The notes beneath the pieces are model-generated. The model had not been told where the DNA came from and did no database searches. It worked only from the letters and a program-made list of their open reading frames with translations. Made by a program: the position numbers and the translations under genes. This document shows, in pieces, positions 33,306-41,768 of a DNA stretch of 64,000 nucleotides (positions within the stretch are counted from its first letter, which is position 1; every line of letters begins with the position of its first letter). Source of the stretch: Agaribacterium haliotis (GTDB taxonomy: Bacteria > Pseudomonadota > Gammaproteobacteria > Pseudomonadales > Cellvibrionaceae); the NCBI RefSeq assembly GCF_002312815.1, contig NZ_NKQJ01000014.1, forward strand, positions 56,778-120,777, read 5' to 3'.

Positions 33306-33326
33306 AAGCCCCGCATCTATGGGGCT
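33306..33326 (-). terminator. Terminator of the OFA-type transporter gene
   Basis: Arms AAGCCCC (33306-33312) and GGGGCTT (33320-33326); on the minus strand the hairpin is followed by a run of seven U, a standard intrinsic terminator about 65 bases after the transporter stop. Confidence 0.9.
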
Positions 33327-33392
33327 TACGATGGGGGGCAGGGTTTCTATTCGAGCTTTCTCTAGTTTGGCGCCGCAGCGCCAAAGCTTAGA

Positions 33393-34793
33393 TTATGCAG
33401 TTTGTGCTGCCAGCGCATTGCGTGCGCGATTGACGTAGGCCTTCATCAGCAACGAGGTAATCAGCGCAAAAATAAAGACCCCGGCGAAGATGTACAGAGT
33501 CATCTCGTAGCTGCCGCTGACAGTGCGCACATAGGCCGCCAGCTGAGGGCCGGCAAGGCCGGCAAGCGCCCAGGCAGTCAGCACATAGCCGTGGATGGCG
33601 CCGAGTTGCTTGGTGCCAAACAAATCGCCGATAAAGGCCGGCAAGGTGGCGAAACCGCCGCCGTAACAGGTCAGAATGAGGTACAACACAACCTGGAACA
33701 GAATCACCGAAGTGATATTCGGCAGCAGGTAGAACGCGACAATCTGAATAATAAAGAAGGTCATATAGGTGTTGGCGCGGCCGAGTACGTCGCTCATCGA
33801 AGCCCAGCCGATGCGGCCGAGACCGTTAAACAAACTCATTAAACCAACCACTGCAGCGGCTTCACCTGCAGTCAGGCCGATGCTTTCCTGGGCGAGTGGC
33901 GAGGCCGAATAGATCACCGCAATACCGCAACTGATATTGATAAACATCATCAACCACAGGCCGTAAAACGGCAGGGTTTTAATCGACTCGTTGGCAGTCA
34001 GTTGAGTCAGGTCTTCAACTTTTTTAGTTTTACCGGATGCGATCGCATCTTTCATGCCTTCAGGCATCCAACCTTGCGGTGGGCGCTCGAGGTAAGAAGC
34101 CGAGGCAAACATAACCACGAGGTAAATCACACCCATGATAAACCAGTTTGCGTAGATGCCTTTGGCGGCAACAATCGCGGCAATCGCCTGGTTTTGCGCG
34201 GCGGCATCACTGATGCCGGCAATTTTTGCTGCCACCGCAGGGTTCAATGCCGCTTCAGCGAGCGAGGCCACCTCGTAATAAGCCAGGCCAAAACTTGTCA
34301 TCAGCTTCTGGAACAGCGGGCCACCAAAAAAGGCGCCAAAACCAAAACCCATGATCGCCAGGCCGGTGGCCAGGCCGCGGCGGTCCGGGAACCACTTAAC
34401 CAGAGTACTGACGGGCGTGATGTAGCCAATGCCAAGGCCAATACCGCCGAGCACGCCGTAGCCGAGCCAGATAATGTAGAGGTTTTCTAACATCGCGCCG
34501 AGACCGGCAACCAGCAGACCACCGCCAAAAAATGATGCTGCGAGCATGCCCGACTTGCGCGGGCCGTGTTTCTCAACAAAGTGCCCCATAATTGCCGCGG
34601 AGATGCCGAGGAAAAAAATCGCAAAACTAAAGGTCCATGCAATTTCGTTGTCGCTGACACCGGGGAGCAGTTTGGCCAGGGGCTTTTTGAAGACACTAAA
34701 GGCGTAAACGGAACCAATCGAGGCGTGCACACCGACCGCACTCGCGGCGATGAGCCACCTGTTTTTGGTAGCTTGAGAAGTTGCTGCGTTCAT
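33393..34793 (-). CDS. MFS transporter, oxalate/formate antiporter (OFA) family
   Basis: A 466-residue 12-helix MFS protein of the OFA group. Its start, WLIAASAVGVHASIGSVYAFSVFKKPL, and the loop HFVEKHGPRKSGML, GYGVLGGIGLGIGYITPVSTLVKWFPDRRGLATGLAIMGFGFGAF are diagnostic of that group, members of which exchange oxalate and formate or carry pyruvate or other monocarboxylates. The central loop holds about 50 extra residues (ALNPAVAAKIAGISDAAAQN) compared with the shortest members. It stands alone, but adhE and focA a few kilobases away concern related metabolites. Likely a monocarboxylate transporter; the substrate is not readable from sequence. Confidence 0.85.
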   Translation of the reverse strand: MNAATSQATKNRWLIAASAVGVHASIGSVYAFSVFKKPLAKLLPGVSDNEIAWTFSFAIFFLGISAAIMGHFVEKHGPRKSGMLAASFFGGGLLVAGLGAMLENLYIIWLGYGVLGGIGLGIGYITPVSTLVKWFPDRRGLATGLAIMGFGFGAFFGGPLFQKLMTSFGLAYYEVASLAEAALNPAVAAKIAGISDAAAQNQAIAAIVAAKGIYANWFIMGVIYLVVMFASASYLERPPQGWMPEGMKDAIASGKTKKVEDLTQLTANESIKTLPFYGLWLMMFINISCGIAVIYSASPLAQESIGLTAGEAAAVVGLMSLFNGLGRIGWASMSDVLGRANTYMTFFIIQIVAFYLLPNITSVILFQVVLYLILTCYGGGFATLPAFIGDLFGTKQLGAIHGYVLTAWALAGLAGPQLAAYVRTVSGSYEMTLYIFAGVFIFALITSLLMKAYVNRARNALAAQTA

Positions 34794-35129
34794 AATCTTT
34801 GCCTGAGATTTTGATGGTTAAAATTTTTCTCCTGTAGATTATCGAAGTCGGTCAAGCGGCCTTTGACTGGTGTCAACGACCCTTGCAAAGGCCGCCGGGC
34901 AGTTGAACTTTTTATCATCTCTGTTGTAGCAAGGTCGGCGCCGCGTTGGCTGCACTTTTGTTCTGCTTGGTTTTGCTTTGTTTCGCCGACAACAAGGCTT
35001 ATCTGGCTTCTAGCTATGAACACAAACTGCTATGCTCTGAGCCGGCAATATCGGCAGCGTTTGAACGCTTGTCTGCTAGTGCCAGCGGGCACCCGGCCCT
35101 TGTTTGAGATGGACTAAGCTAAAAACACT
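34794..35129. other. Gene-free divergent region
   Basis: A 336-base gap between the divergent OFA-type and CNNM/CBS genes. It should hold both promoters. I see no palindromic operator, no hairpin with a U-tract and no small gene with a ribosome site. Confidence 0.5.
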
Positions 35130-36179
35130 ATGACCTTATTGATTCTTTACCTGTGCCTGGCGATAGGCGTTTCTTTTTTGTGTTCTGTGCTTGAGGCAGT
35201 TTTATTGTCGGTAACGCCGAGTTATTTGCAGGCCGCACAGACCGACGATCCGCGCCGGGCAAAAAAGCTTAAAAAGGTCAAAGAGCGGCTCGATGAGTCG
35301 CTGTCTAGCATCCTTATACTCAACACCTTTGCCCACACCATGGGCGCCGCCGGAGTTGGTTCTCAGGCCTTGCAGGTTTTTGGCCCGCAGTGGGAAACAC
35401 TCATCGCAGTGTTGCTGACCCTGGCGATTTTATATTTATCTGAAATTATTCCTAAAACCCTAGGCGCTACTTTTTGGCGTCAGCTGGCGATGCCGGCAGC
35501 CTATATTATTTCGTGGCTGGTGAAGCTGGTGTATCCGCTTGTGTGGCTGTCTTCGGGTTTGACAAAGATTTTTAGTCACAGCCAGGAAAATGAAATTACC
35601 CGCGAAGAAATTATTGCGCTGGCCTCGTTAAGCCACAAAGAAGGTGCACTGTTTCGCCAGGAAAATGAGTATTTATCGAACCTGCTTAGCTTGCGCGAAA
35701 TAAAAGTTGAGCAGATCCTGACGCCGAGAACGGTTGTGCATATGCTCGATGGCAGCTTGAGTGTAAGCGAGGCATTGGATGAACCGGGCACACGCCAGTT
35801 TACGCGCATGCCGGTTTTTGCAGGCGGGGTTGACGATATTGTCGGCATGGTTAATCGCTCTGATCTCTATGATGCGGAGCGTTCGGGCCAGGGTAATGAT
35901 GCCCTGCAAACACTTATGAAAGACATATTGCGGGTATCGGAAAAACTGCCCGTTCAGCAATTGCTCGATATGTTGATTAAACAAAAAGCTCACCTGGCCC
36001 TGGTTGAAGATGAATTTGGTCAAACCGCCGGGGTGGTCTCTCTTGAAGACGCCATTGAAACGCTGCTCGGGCGCGAAATTGTCGATGAAAGTGATCAGGT
36101 CGCGGATATGCAGGCCCTGGCCAAGGACAAATATCGAGGCCGCTTGCGTGAAGAGAGTTCCAGCAAACAGCCTAAATAG
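35130..36179 (+). CDS. CNNM/DUF21 transporter with CBS pair
   Basis: A 349-residue membrane protein of the CNNM/hemolysin C (CorC-like) family. The N-terminal DUF21 domain (residues 1-170) has three or four helices, the first being LILYLCLAIGVSFLCSVLEAVLLSVTPSY, then LILNTFAHTMGAAGVGSQAL and ILYLSEIIPKTLGATFW, the conserved pore region. Residues 180-320 hold the CBS pair: SLREIKVEQILTPRTVVHML, TRMPVFAGGVDDIVGMVNRSDL, and LALVEDEFGQTAGVVSLEDAIETLLGREIVDE. It lacks the C-terminal CorC/HlyC domain, as some members do. CNNM proteins move Mg2+/Na+; that role is by family. It converges on the CorA-type gene. Confidence 0.9.
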   Translation: MTLLILYLCLAIGVSFLCSVLEAVLLSVTPSYLQAAQTDDPRRAKKLKKVKERLDESLSSILILNTFAHTMGAAGVGSQALQVFGPQWETLIAVLLTLAILYLSEIIPKTLGATFWRQLAMPAAYIISWLVKLVYPLVWLSSGLTKIFSHSQENEITREEIIALASLSHKEGALFRQENEYLSNLLSLREIKVEQILTPRTVVHMLDGSLSVSEALDEPGTRQFTRMPVFAGGVDDIVGMVNRSDLYDAERSGQGNDALQTLMKDILRVSEKLPVQQLLDMLIKQKAHLALVEDEFGQTAGVVSLEDAIETLLGREIVDESDQVADMQALAKDKYRGRLREESSSKQPK

Positions 36180-36208
36180 CCGCCTGTTAAAGCAAGACTA
36201 AGCAATAA

Positions 36209-37216
36209 CTAAAACCATTTCTTAAATTTAAAGAACACAAGCAGGCCCGAGCTTAAACAAAGCATGGCGCCAAGCAGATAAAAATAGGCGTAGTGGTGTT
36301 TGAGCTCGGGCATGTAATCAAAGTTCATACCGTAGATGCCGGTTAAAAAACTAAGCGGTACAAAGATAGTTGTGATCAGCGTTAATAAGCGCATAGACAT
36401 ATTTTGCTGATGGGTTGATATTGAAATATGCCCTTCAATTAGATTGCTGCAGATGTCGTAATACAAGTTGCTTAAACCGTAGAGGTGTTCAAACCTGTCG
36501 CCGAGCTCCTCTAGGGCGTAGCTGGTTGATGCTGTTTTAGCCTCAAGCTCGGCGTAGACTTCTTTTAACTCAGACAGCATTAACCTGTTGTAATTAAAAA
36601 TACGTCTTAGCCTTAGCAGGGCAATGCGGTGGGCGGCGATATCGGACAAGCTCTGGTCGCCTTCACCGCGCTCGTGGGCATCTTCATAAGCCTCGAGGCT
36701 GGCTTCAAAATTAAGCAGGTTTTGTAAATAATACTGTGACGATGCGCGCATGATAAAAAGGGCGAGCTCAAGCGGGTGCTCGATTTTTTCGGCAAGGCTT
36801 GGGTAATTGCGCGCGGCGTTTGTGCCCTGGCTCGGGCGACGGTGCAGGCTGATTAACAGGCGCTCTTTAATAAAAAATGCCAGTTGTTGATGTTCAAAAC
36901 GCAGTTGACCAATTTCGTGGCCGACCCCGCGATAGGAGAGAAAAAGCTGCTCTTCAAATTGATCTAGCTGCGCCGGGTGATGATTTACAAAGACATTTTC
37001 ACTGAGCTTGGCGTCGCAACCGAGTTCGCCCAGCAATTGTTTAGCCTGGTTTATATTGTGCTCGTCAAATTCGATATCGAGCCACAGTTTGCTATTGTCA
37101 TTATTTTTCCAGTTTTCAATCAGCTCGGTGTGCCCCTGCTGCATGACACCGTCACAGAGTAAGTAGGAAAAGAACATAGTTAGAAGCTTGCCATCGTTGT
37201 CTAGACAATTAAGCAT
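36209..37216 (-). CDS. CorA/ZntB-type divalent cation transporter
   Basis: A 335-residue protein of the CorA superfamily, nearer ZntB than CorA. The cytoplasmic part is mainly helical (SLAEKIEHPLELALFIMRASSQYYLQNLLNFEASLEAYEDAHE and the long stalk helix EELGDRFEHLYGLSNLYYDICSNLIEG). The C-terminus has two membrane helices (MRLLTLITTIFVPLSFLTGIYGMNFDYMP, with the GMN filter motif, and YAYFYLLGAMLCLSSGLLVFF) and ends with a basic KFKKWF. The start at 37216 has no clear ribosome site; the ATG at 37177 is equally possible and fits the ZntB length. Mg2+ or Zn2+ transport cannot be decided. Confidence 0.87.
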   Translation of the reverse strand: MLNCLDNDGKLLTMFFSYLLCDGVMQQGHTELIENWKNNDNSKLWLDIEFDEHNINQAKQLLGELGCDAKLSENVFVNHHPAQLDQFEEQLFLSYRGVGHEIGQLRFEHQQLAFFIKERLLISLHRRPSQGTNAARNYPSLAEKIEHPLELALFIMRASSQYYLQNLLNFEASLEAYEDAHERGEGDQSLSDIAAHRIALLRLRRIFNYNRLMLSELKEVYAELEAKTASTSYALEELGDRFEHLYGLSNLYYDICSNLIEGHISISTHQQNMSMRLLTLITTIFVPLSFLTGIYGMNFDYMPELKHHYAYFYLLGAMLCLSSGLLVFFKFKKWF

Positions 37217-37452
37217 ACTGTTTTGTTTTGGCGCGCAGAAGGGGCGCCGTGCAATTTGTTGAAGATGGGATAAAAGCGCTCAGTATGACCGCCATGGGCG
37301 GCGGGAATGTAGAAACAGCATTGCCACATGGAAGTGCTTAGTAGAGCCTTGCAGGAAAACAAGGCCGGGGAGCAAGTTTCTGCCTACATCCTGTGGCACC
37401 GCTCTTTTTCATCCATGAAACCGCTCAGTACCTACATCCTGTAGGCAAAAAA
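37217..37452. repeat. Cluster of short palindromes (REP-like) upstream of the adhE terminator
   Basis: Several palindromes lie within 200 bases: GCCATGGGCGGC-type (about 37290-37302), CCTACATCCTGTGG (37383-37396), TTTCATCCATGAAA (37407-37420) and CCTACATCCTGTAGG (37431-37445). Two share the word CCTACATCCTGT and all but one centre on CATCC. That looks like a small mosaic of a genome-wide repeat rather than one terminator. Confidence 0.4.
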
Positions 37453-37473
37453 AAGCCCCGCGGGGCGGGGCTT
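37453..37473 (-). terminator. adhE terminator
   Basis: Perfect 9-base arms AAGCCCCGC (37453-37461) and GCGGGGCTT (37465-37473) with a 3-base loop; on the minus strand a U-run follows. It lies 22 bases after the adhE stop. Confidence 0.93.
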
Positions 37474-37494
37474 GAAGCTGGTGCCTAAGTTAAC

Positions 37495-40188
37495 TTAGGC
37501 GTTTTCAGCTTTTTTTGCTGGTGCTTTTTTGGCCGGTGCTTTTTTTTCAGCTTTTTCTTCGGCCTCAAGCTTTGGGGCATTTTCACCGTAGAAGGCTTGC
37601 AGGTACAGGCCTTTGATCTCGGCTACCAGAGGGTAGCGTGGGTTCGCAGGTGTACACTGGTCATCGAAGGCCTCTTCAGACAGCAGGTCAACTTTGGCGA
37701 GGAATTCACGCTCGTTAACACCGGCGCCTTGAATAGTGCTCGGGATATCTAGTTCTGCTTTCAGGCCGTCAACGGCTTTAACTAACAGATCCACTTTTTC
37801 GTCAATAGTGTTACCACCTAGACCTAAGTAGTCGGCGACTTTGGCGTAGCGCGCTTTCGCTTGTGGGTACTTGTACTGCGGGAAAGTACCCTGCTTAACA
37901 GGCACGTCGGTGGCGTTGTACTTGATCACTTCGCTGATCAACAAGGCGTTAGCTAAACCGTGCGGCACGTGGAAGTGTGAGCCCAGTTTGTGCGCCATGG
38001 AGTGACATACACCGAGGAAGGCGTTCGCAAAAGCGATGCCGGCCATGGTTGCAGCGTAGTGAACTTTCTCGCGCGCTTTCGGATCGTCTTTGCCGTTTTT
38101 GTAGCTGCTTGGCAGGTACTTAAACAGCAGGCGGATGGCTTCGAGCGCTTGGCCGTTGGTAAATTCGTTGGCGAACAGGCTGACATAGGCTTCTAAAGCG
38201 TGGGTCAGGGCATCAACACCACCGAAAGCACACAGTTTAGGCGGCATGTCCATGACAAAGTCAGGGTCGATAATCGCCATGTTTGGAGTCAGCTCGTAGT
38301 CGGCAATGGGGTACTTGATGTCAGTTTTTTCATCAGTAACCACAGCAAACGGAGTAACTTCGGAACCAGTACCTGAAGTGGTTGGAATCGCGATCAGCTG
38401 CGCTTTTTCACCCATTTTCGGGAACTTGTAGATACGCTTGCGGATATCCATAAAGCGCAGTGCTAAGTCTTCGAAGCGAACTTCTGGGTGCTCGTACATA
38501 ACCCACATGATCTTCGCAGCATCCATCGGTGAGCCGCCGCCGAAGGCGATAATGGCATCGGGCTGGAAGGCCTTGAGCTTGTCGACACCTTTGTTAACAA
38601 CCTTCAAGGTTGGGTCTGCTTCCACTTCGTAATACACATCGGTTTCGATGCCGTAGTTGTGCAGGGTATCGAGCACATTGTCGACGTAGCCGTTGTTGAA
38701 CAGGAAACCGTCGGTAACAACCATTACCCGGCGCAAGTCTTTCAGTTCTTCAAGCGCAACAGGCAGGGCACCTTTGCGGAAGTACACAGACTTAGGCACT
38801 TTGTGCCACAGCATGTTTTCACGACGTGAGGCTACAGTTTTGGTGTTGATCAAGTGCTTCACTCCCACGTTTTCGCTGACTGAGTTACCACCCCAGCTAC
38901 CACAACCCAGAGTCAGTGATGGAGCCAGTTTGAAGTTGTAGAGATCGCCAATCGCACCCTGGGACGCAGGCATGTTGATAAGGATACGGCCAGTTTTCAT
39001 GTTTTTGCCGAACTCTTCGAGGCGATCTTTGTTTTTGTCCTGGTCGGTATAGAGCACAGAGGTGTGACCCATGCCGCCCATTTCGATCAGTTTTACAGCT
39101 TGTTTAACTGCATCGGCAAAGTCGCTGGCGCGGTACATGGCCAGAGTCGGGCTCAGTTTTTCGTGGGCAAACGGCTCGTCGTCGTTGATGTGCTCACACT
39201 CACCGATCAGAACTTTGGCTTCTTTAGGAACGGTGATGCCACCGATCTCACCTACGCGCCATGCTGGCTGACCAACAATCTCAGGGTTCATTGCACAGGC
39301 GGGGCCGACGAGGATCTGGCTGCCAACTTTCTTTTTCTCTTCGGCGTTTAGGATATAAGCGCCGCGAGCTTGGAACTCGGCCTTAACTTCTTCGTAGACG
39401 CTGTCGACTACAACAACACTCTGCTCAGAAGCACAGATAACGCCGTTATCGAAAGTTTTACTCATCAAGATAGAGCTAACCGCTTGCTTGAGATGAGCAG
39501 TTTCGTCGATAACTGCAGGCGTATTACCCGCACCAACACCGATAGCAGGCTTACCGCTTGAGTAAGCAGCTTTAACCATGCCCGGGCCACCGGTCGCAAG
39601 GATCATGTTGATGTCTTCGTGGCCCATCAGGTGAGCACTCAGAGGTACTGAAGGCGCTTCGATGCAAGCGACGATGTCTTTCGGTGCGCCAGCTGCGATA
39701 GCTGCGTCCAGAACAATCTTAGCCGCCAGAGAAGTACAACCTTTGGCACGTGGGTGGGGGCTAAAAATAATGCCGTTGCGAGTTTTCAGCGCCAACAGAG
39801 ATTTAAAAATCGCAGTAGAGGTTGGGTTGGTAGTTGGCACGATACCAGCGAGAATACCGACAGGCTCGGCAACTTTCATAATGCCAAAGGCTTTGTCTTC
39901 TTCGAGGATGCCGCAAGTTTTTTCGTCTTTGTACTTGTTGTAGATGTACTCAGAAGCAAAGTGGTTTTTGATGGCCTTATCTTCGGCGATGCCCATGCCA
40001 GTTTCTTCAGCGGCCATCTTCGCGAGCATGATGCGGTTGTCGTTTGCGGCCAAAGCTGCTTGACGGAAAATCTCGTCAACCTGCTCTTGGCTGAACTGAG
40101 CATATTCACGCTGAGCTTTTTTCACTCGTGCGATCAGCTCATCTAGCTGTTTGATCTCGACAGAATTGTCGTCTTTTTTATCGACCAT
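37495..40188 (-). CDS. adhE: Bifunctional acetaldehyde-CoA/alcohol dehydrogenase AdhE
   Basis: An 897-residue AdhE that reduces acetyl-CoA to acetaldehyde and then ethanol in anaerobic growth. The N-terminal acylating aldehyde dehydrogenase domain (about 1-440) has IGVGAGNTPAVID and the catalytic Cys in FDNGVICASEQSVVV. The linker precedes the iron-alcohol dehydrogenase domain (about 450-870) with IIAFGGGSPMDAAKIMW, IPTTSGTGSEVTPFAVV, FGGVDALTHALEAYVS and HSMAHKLGSHFHVPHGLAN, giving the iron ligands. The start at 40188 is chosen for its AAGGAG site. An unusual Lys/Ala-rich tail (EKKAPAKKAPAKKAENA) ends the protein. It is divergent from focA, so formate and ethanol handling are probably co-regulated. 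Confidence 0.97.
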   Translation of the reverse strand: MVDKKDDNSVEIKQLDELIARVKKAQREYAQFSQEQVDEIFRQAALAANDNRIMLAKMAAEETGMGIAEDKAIKNHFASEYIYNKYKDEKTCGILEEDKAFGIMKVAEPVGILAGIVPTTNPTSTAIFKSLLALKTRNGIIFSPHPRAKGCTSLAAKIVLDAAIAAGAPKDIVACIEAPSVPLSAHLMGHEDINMILATGGPGMVKAAYSSGKPAIGVGAGNTPAVIDETAHLKQAVSSILMSKTFDNGVICASEQSVVVVDSVYEEVKAEFQARGAYILNAEEKKKVGSQILVGPACAMNPEIVGQPAWRVGEIGGITVPKEAKVLIGECEHINDDEPFAHEKLSPTLAMYRASDFADAVKQAVKLIEMGGMGHTSVLYTDQDKNKDRLEEFGKNMKTGRILINMPASQGAIGDLYNFKLAPSLTLGCGSWGGNSVSENVGVKHLINTKTVASRRENMLWHKVPKSVYFRKGALPVALEELKDLRRVMVVTDGFLFNNGYVDNVLDTLHNYGIETDVYYEVEADPTLKVVNKGVDKLKAFQPDAIIAFGGGSPMDAAKIMWVMYEHPEVRFEDLALRFMDIRKRIYKFPKMGEKAQLIAIPTTSGTGSEVTPFAVVTDEKTDIKYPIADYELTPNMAIIDPDFVMDMPPKLCAFGGVDALTHALEAYVSLFANEFTNGQALEAIRLLFKYLPSSYKNGKDDPKAREKVHYAATMAGIAFANAFLGVCHSMAHKLGSHFHVPHGLANALLISEVIKYNATDVPVKQGTFPQYKYPQAKARYAKVADYLGLGGNTIDEKVDLLVKAVDGLKAELDIPSTIQGAGVNEREFLAKVDLLSEEAFDDQCTPANPRYPLVAEIKGLYLQAFYGENAPKLEAEEKAEKKAPAKKAPAKKAENA

Positions 40189-40564
40189 GGTCGGTCTCCT
40201 TACAATGTTAAAGCTGAAAACAGGTGCTACCTTGGCGCCCAGTGTGTGACTTGCCGTAGTACTCTTGGCGAAGCTCTGATTCTTTTTGTCACGCTGGACA
40301 GGAAGCTTGGGAATAAAGGTAACGAAGTCTGTAGCGGTGGTGCTTGTCATTGATCAAGAAAACTAAAGTCCGTAAACCTCGCGATAGTTAGAGTAGACTG
40401 CCTTTGTAACGGAAATGAGAACGAATGTGAATATCATGGCGCTTCATTGATGTGGCGCAATACAAGCACGGAGGCTTTTCAGGAAACTTGCCGCCAGCAA
40501 AAAGGGGCACAGGAAGCCCCCTGCATCGCCTTCAAAACTCTAAAACTACTTTTGGGAAGTAACT
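40189..40564. promoter_or_regulatory. Divergent adhE-focA promoter region with FNR-like site
   Basis: This 376-base region serves both genes. At 40447-40460 it reads TTGAT-GTGG-CGCAA, which matches 8 of 10 half-site bases of the FNR/ANR consensus TTGAT-N4-ATCAA. Oxygen-regulated control would fit the two genes. The match is imperfect and no -10/-35 pair is clear. Confidence 0.4.
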
Positions 40565-41395
40565 ATGTCATATCGCAATCCAAGCGAATTTGTGGCGTTG
40601 ATGATCGACGCTGGTGAATCAAAAATCTCCATGGCGAACCGCGATGTTCTTATTCGCGCCATTATGGCTGGCGGCACGCTTGCCATTGCGGTTGCGCTGG
40701 CTTTTACCGCCACGGTTCAAACTGGTTTGCCAATTGTTGGTGCGCTGGTGTTTCCGGTGGGGTTTTGTATTTTGAACCTGATGGGCTTTGATTTGTTAAC
40801 CGGTGTCTTTGCGCTGGTGCCACTGTCGCTTATTGACAAGCGCAAAGGGGTGACGCTGGGGCGCGTCTTTCACAACTGGGGCCTGGTCTTTATTGGTAAC
40901 TTTATTGGTGCCTTGACCATTGCCTTTCTTGTTGCCGTGGTTTGGACCATGGGTTTTCAAAAAGATCCCGGTGCAGCCGCTCAGGCAATGGTAAAAGCCA
41001 CCACTAGCCGGGTTATTGGTTATGCAGACTACGGTGTCGCAGGTTGGATGACTTGCCTGGTCAAGGGTATTTTGTGTAACTGGATGGTTAGCCTCGGTGT
41101 GGTTGGGGCAATGCTCAGCACCAGCGTAGGCGGGAAAGTGATCGCTATGTGGATGCCCATTCTTATCTTCTTTGCTTTGGGTTTTGAGCATGCGGTTGTG
41201 AATATGTATTTATTCCCTTTGGGCATGATTTTTGGCGCTGAGTTTACTGTTGGCCAGTGGGCTTTCTGGAATCAGTTGCCAACCATACTCGGCAACTTAA
41301 TCGGCGGTTTGATTTTTACCGGTTTCTCTTTGTATGCCACTCACCACAAGACTGCGCCACCTAAGTCGCTTGACGAGCCCGCAGTGAGCCAGTAA
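40565..41395 (+). CDS. focA: Formate/nitrite transporter FocA
   Basis: A 276-residue FNT-family channel. It has six membrane helices: MAGGTLAIAVALAFTATV, VGALVFPVGFCILNLMGFDLLTG with the conserved Omega-loop region, WGLVFIGNFIGALTIAFLVAV, GILCNWMVSLGVVGAML, PILIFFALGFEHAVVNMYLFPLG with the family's central His, and NLIGGLIFTGFSLYATHH. FocA/NirC-type proteins pass formate or nitrite according to pH. Its place divergent from adhE favours formate. A terminator follows the stop. Confidence 0.93.
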   Translation: MSYRNPSEFVALMIDAGESKISMANRDVLIRAIMAGGTLAIAVALAFTATVQTGLPIVGALVFPVGFCILNLMGFDLLTGVFALVPLSLIDKRKGVTLGRVFHNWGLVFIGNFIGALTIAFLVAVVWTMGFQKDPGAAAQAMVKATTSRVIGYADYGVAGWMTCLVKGILCNWMVSLGVVGAMLSTSVGGKVIAMWMPILIFFALGFEHAVVNMYLFPLGMIFGAEFTVGQWAFWNQLPTILGNLIGGLIFTGFSLYATHHKTAPPKSLDEPAVSQ

Positions 41396-41417
41396 CTAGC
41401 TGCACGCTTATAAAGCT

Positions 41418-41449
41418 AAAGCCACCGTTGTTTGTTAAGCGGTGGCTTT
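41418..41449 (+). terminator. focA terminator
   Basis: Arms AAAGCCACCG (41418-41427) and CGGTGGCTTT (41440-41449) pair over 10 bases with a 12-base loop, 23 bases after the focA stop. Confidence 0.88.
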
Positions 41450-41694
41450 AACTTTTGCACACCTCTCTCTTTGTTAGTCTTTCACCTATTACTTCTCGTT
41501 GTTCCTGTTCCACACTACAAAGTCTGCGCCAGCTAACTATTGTTTAGCTAAATTTAAATCGCGTTAGCCAGTTCACTTAACTGAACAGTGTTTGCTCAGA
41601 ACCGTTAGTCAGGCTTATCTAGTTGTCGTAAAATATCCCTGATAAAGGATAAATGGGCCGCGTGAAAGGCCTTATGGAATTGGGGCAGACTATG

Positions 41695-41742
41695 GCTATA
41701 GGGCGTTTGAGCCCGGCTATAGCATGTTGCACCTCGCTATAG
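41695..41742 (+). promoter_or_regulatory. Three GCTATAG repeats upstream of the solute-binding protein gene
   Basis: GCTATAG occurs at 41695-41701, 41716-41722 and 41736-41742, with start-to-start distances of 21 and 20 bases, i.e. two helical turns. All three lie in the leader if translation begins at the TTG at 41769. The spacing is typical of direct-repeat activator sites. Confidence 0.4.
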
Positions 41743-41768
41743 ATGGCCCTGTCAGGAGAGCAGCTAAG

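Larger units (their letters stand above)
32876..33392. other. Gene-free stretch upstream of the GH16-CBM6 gene
   Basis: About 500 bases without a convincing gene. The right-hand end carries the terminator of the OFA-type transporter gene (33306-33326), the left-hand end the GH16 promoter side with the TAAGCGCTTA palindrome (32901-32910). The middle is AT-rich. An open frame of about 100 codons on the minus strand (32996-33316) has no ribosome site and runs through the terminator, so it is not called. Confidence 0.6.

Noticed and set aside
32996..33316. A 106-codon minus-strand frame
   Set aside because: No ribosome site, crosses the transporter's terminator, and has no recognisable sequence.
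34863..35117. An 84-codon plus-strand frame upstream of the CNNM gene
   Set aside because: Unlike any family, has no ribosome site and lies in the promoter region.
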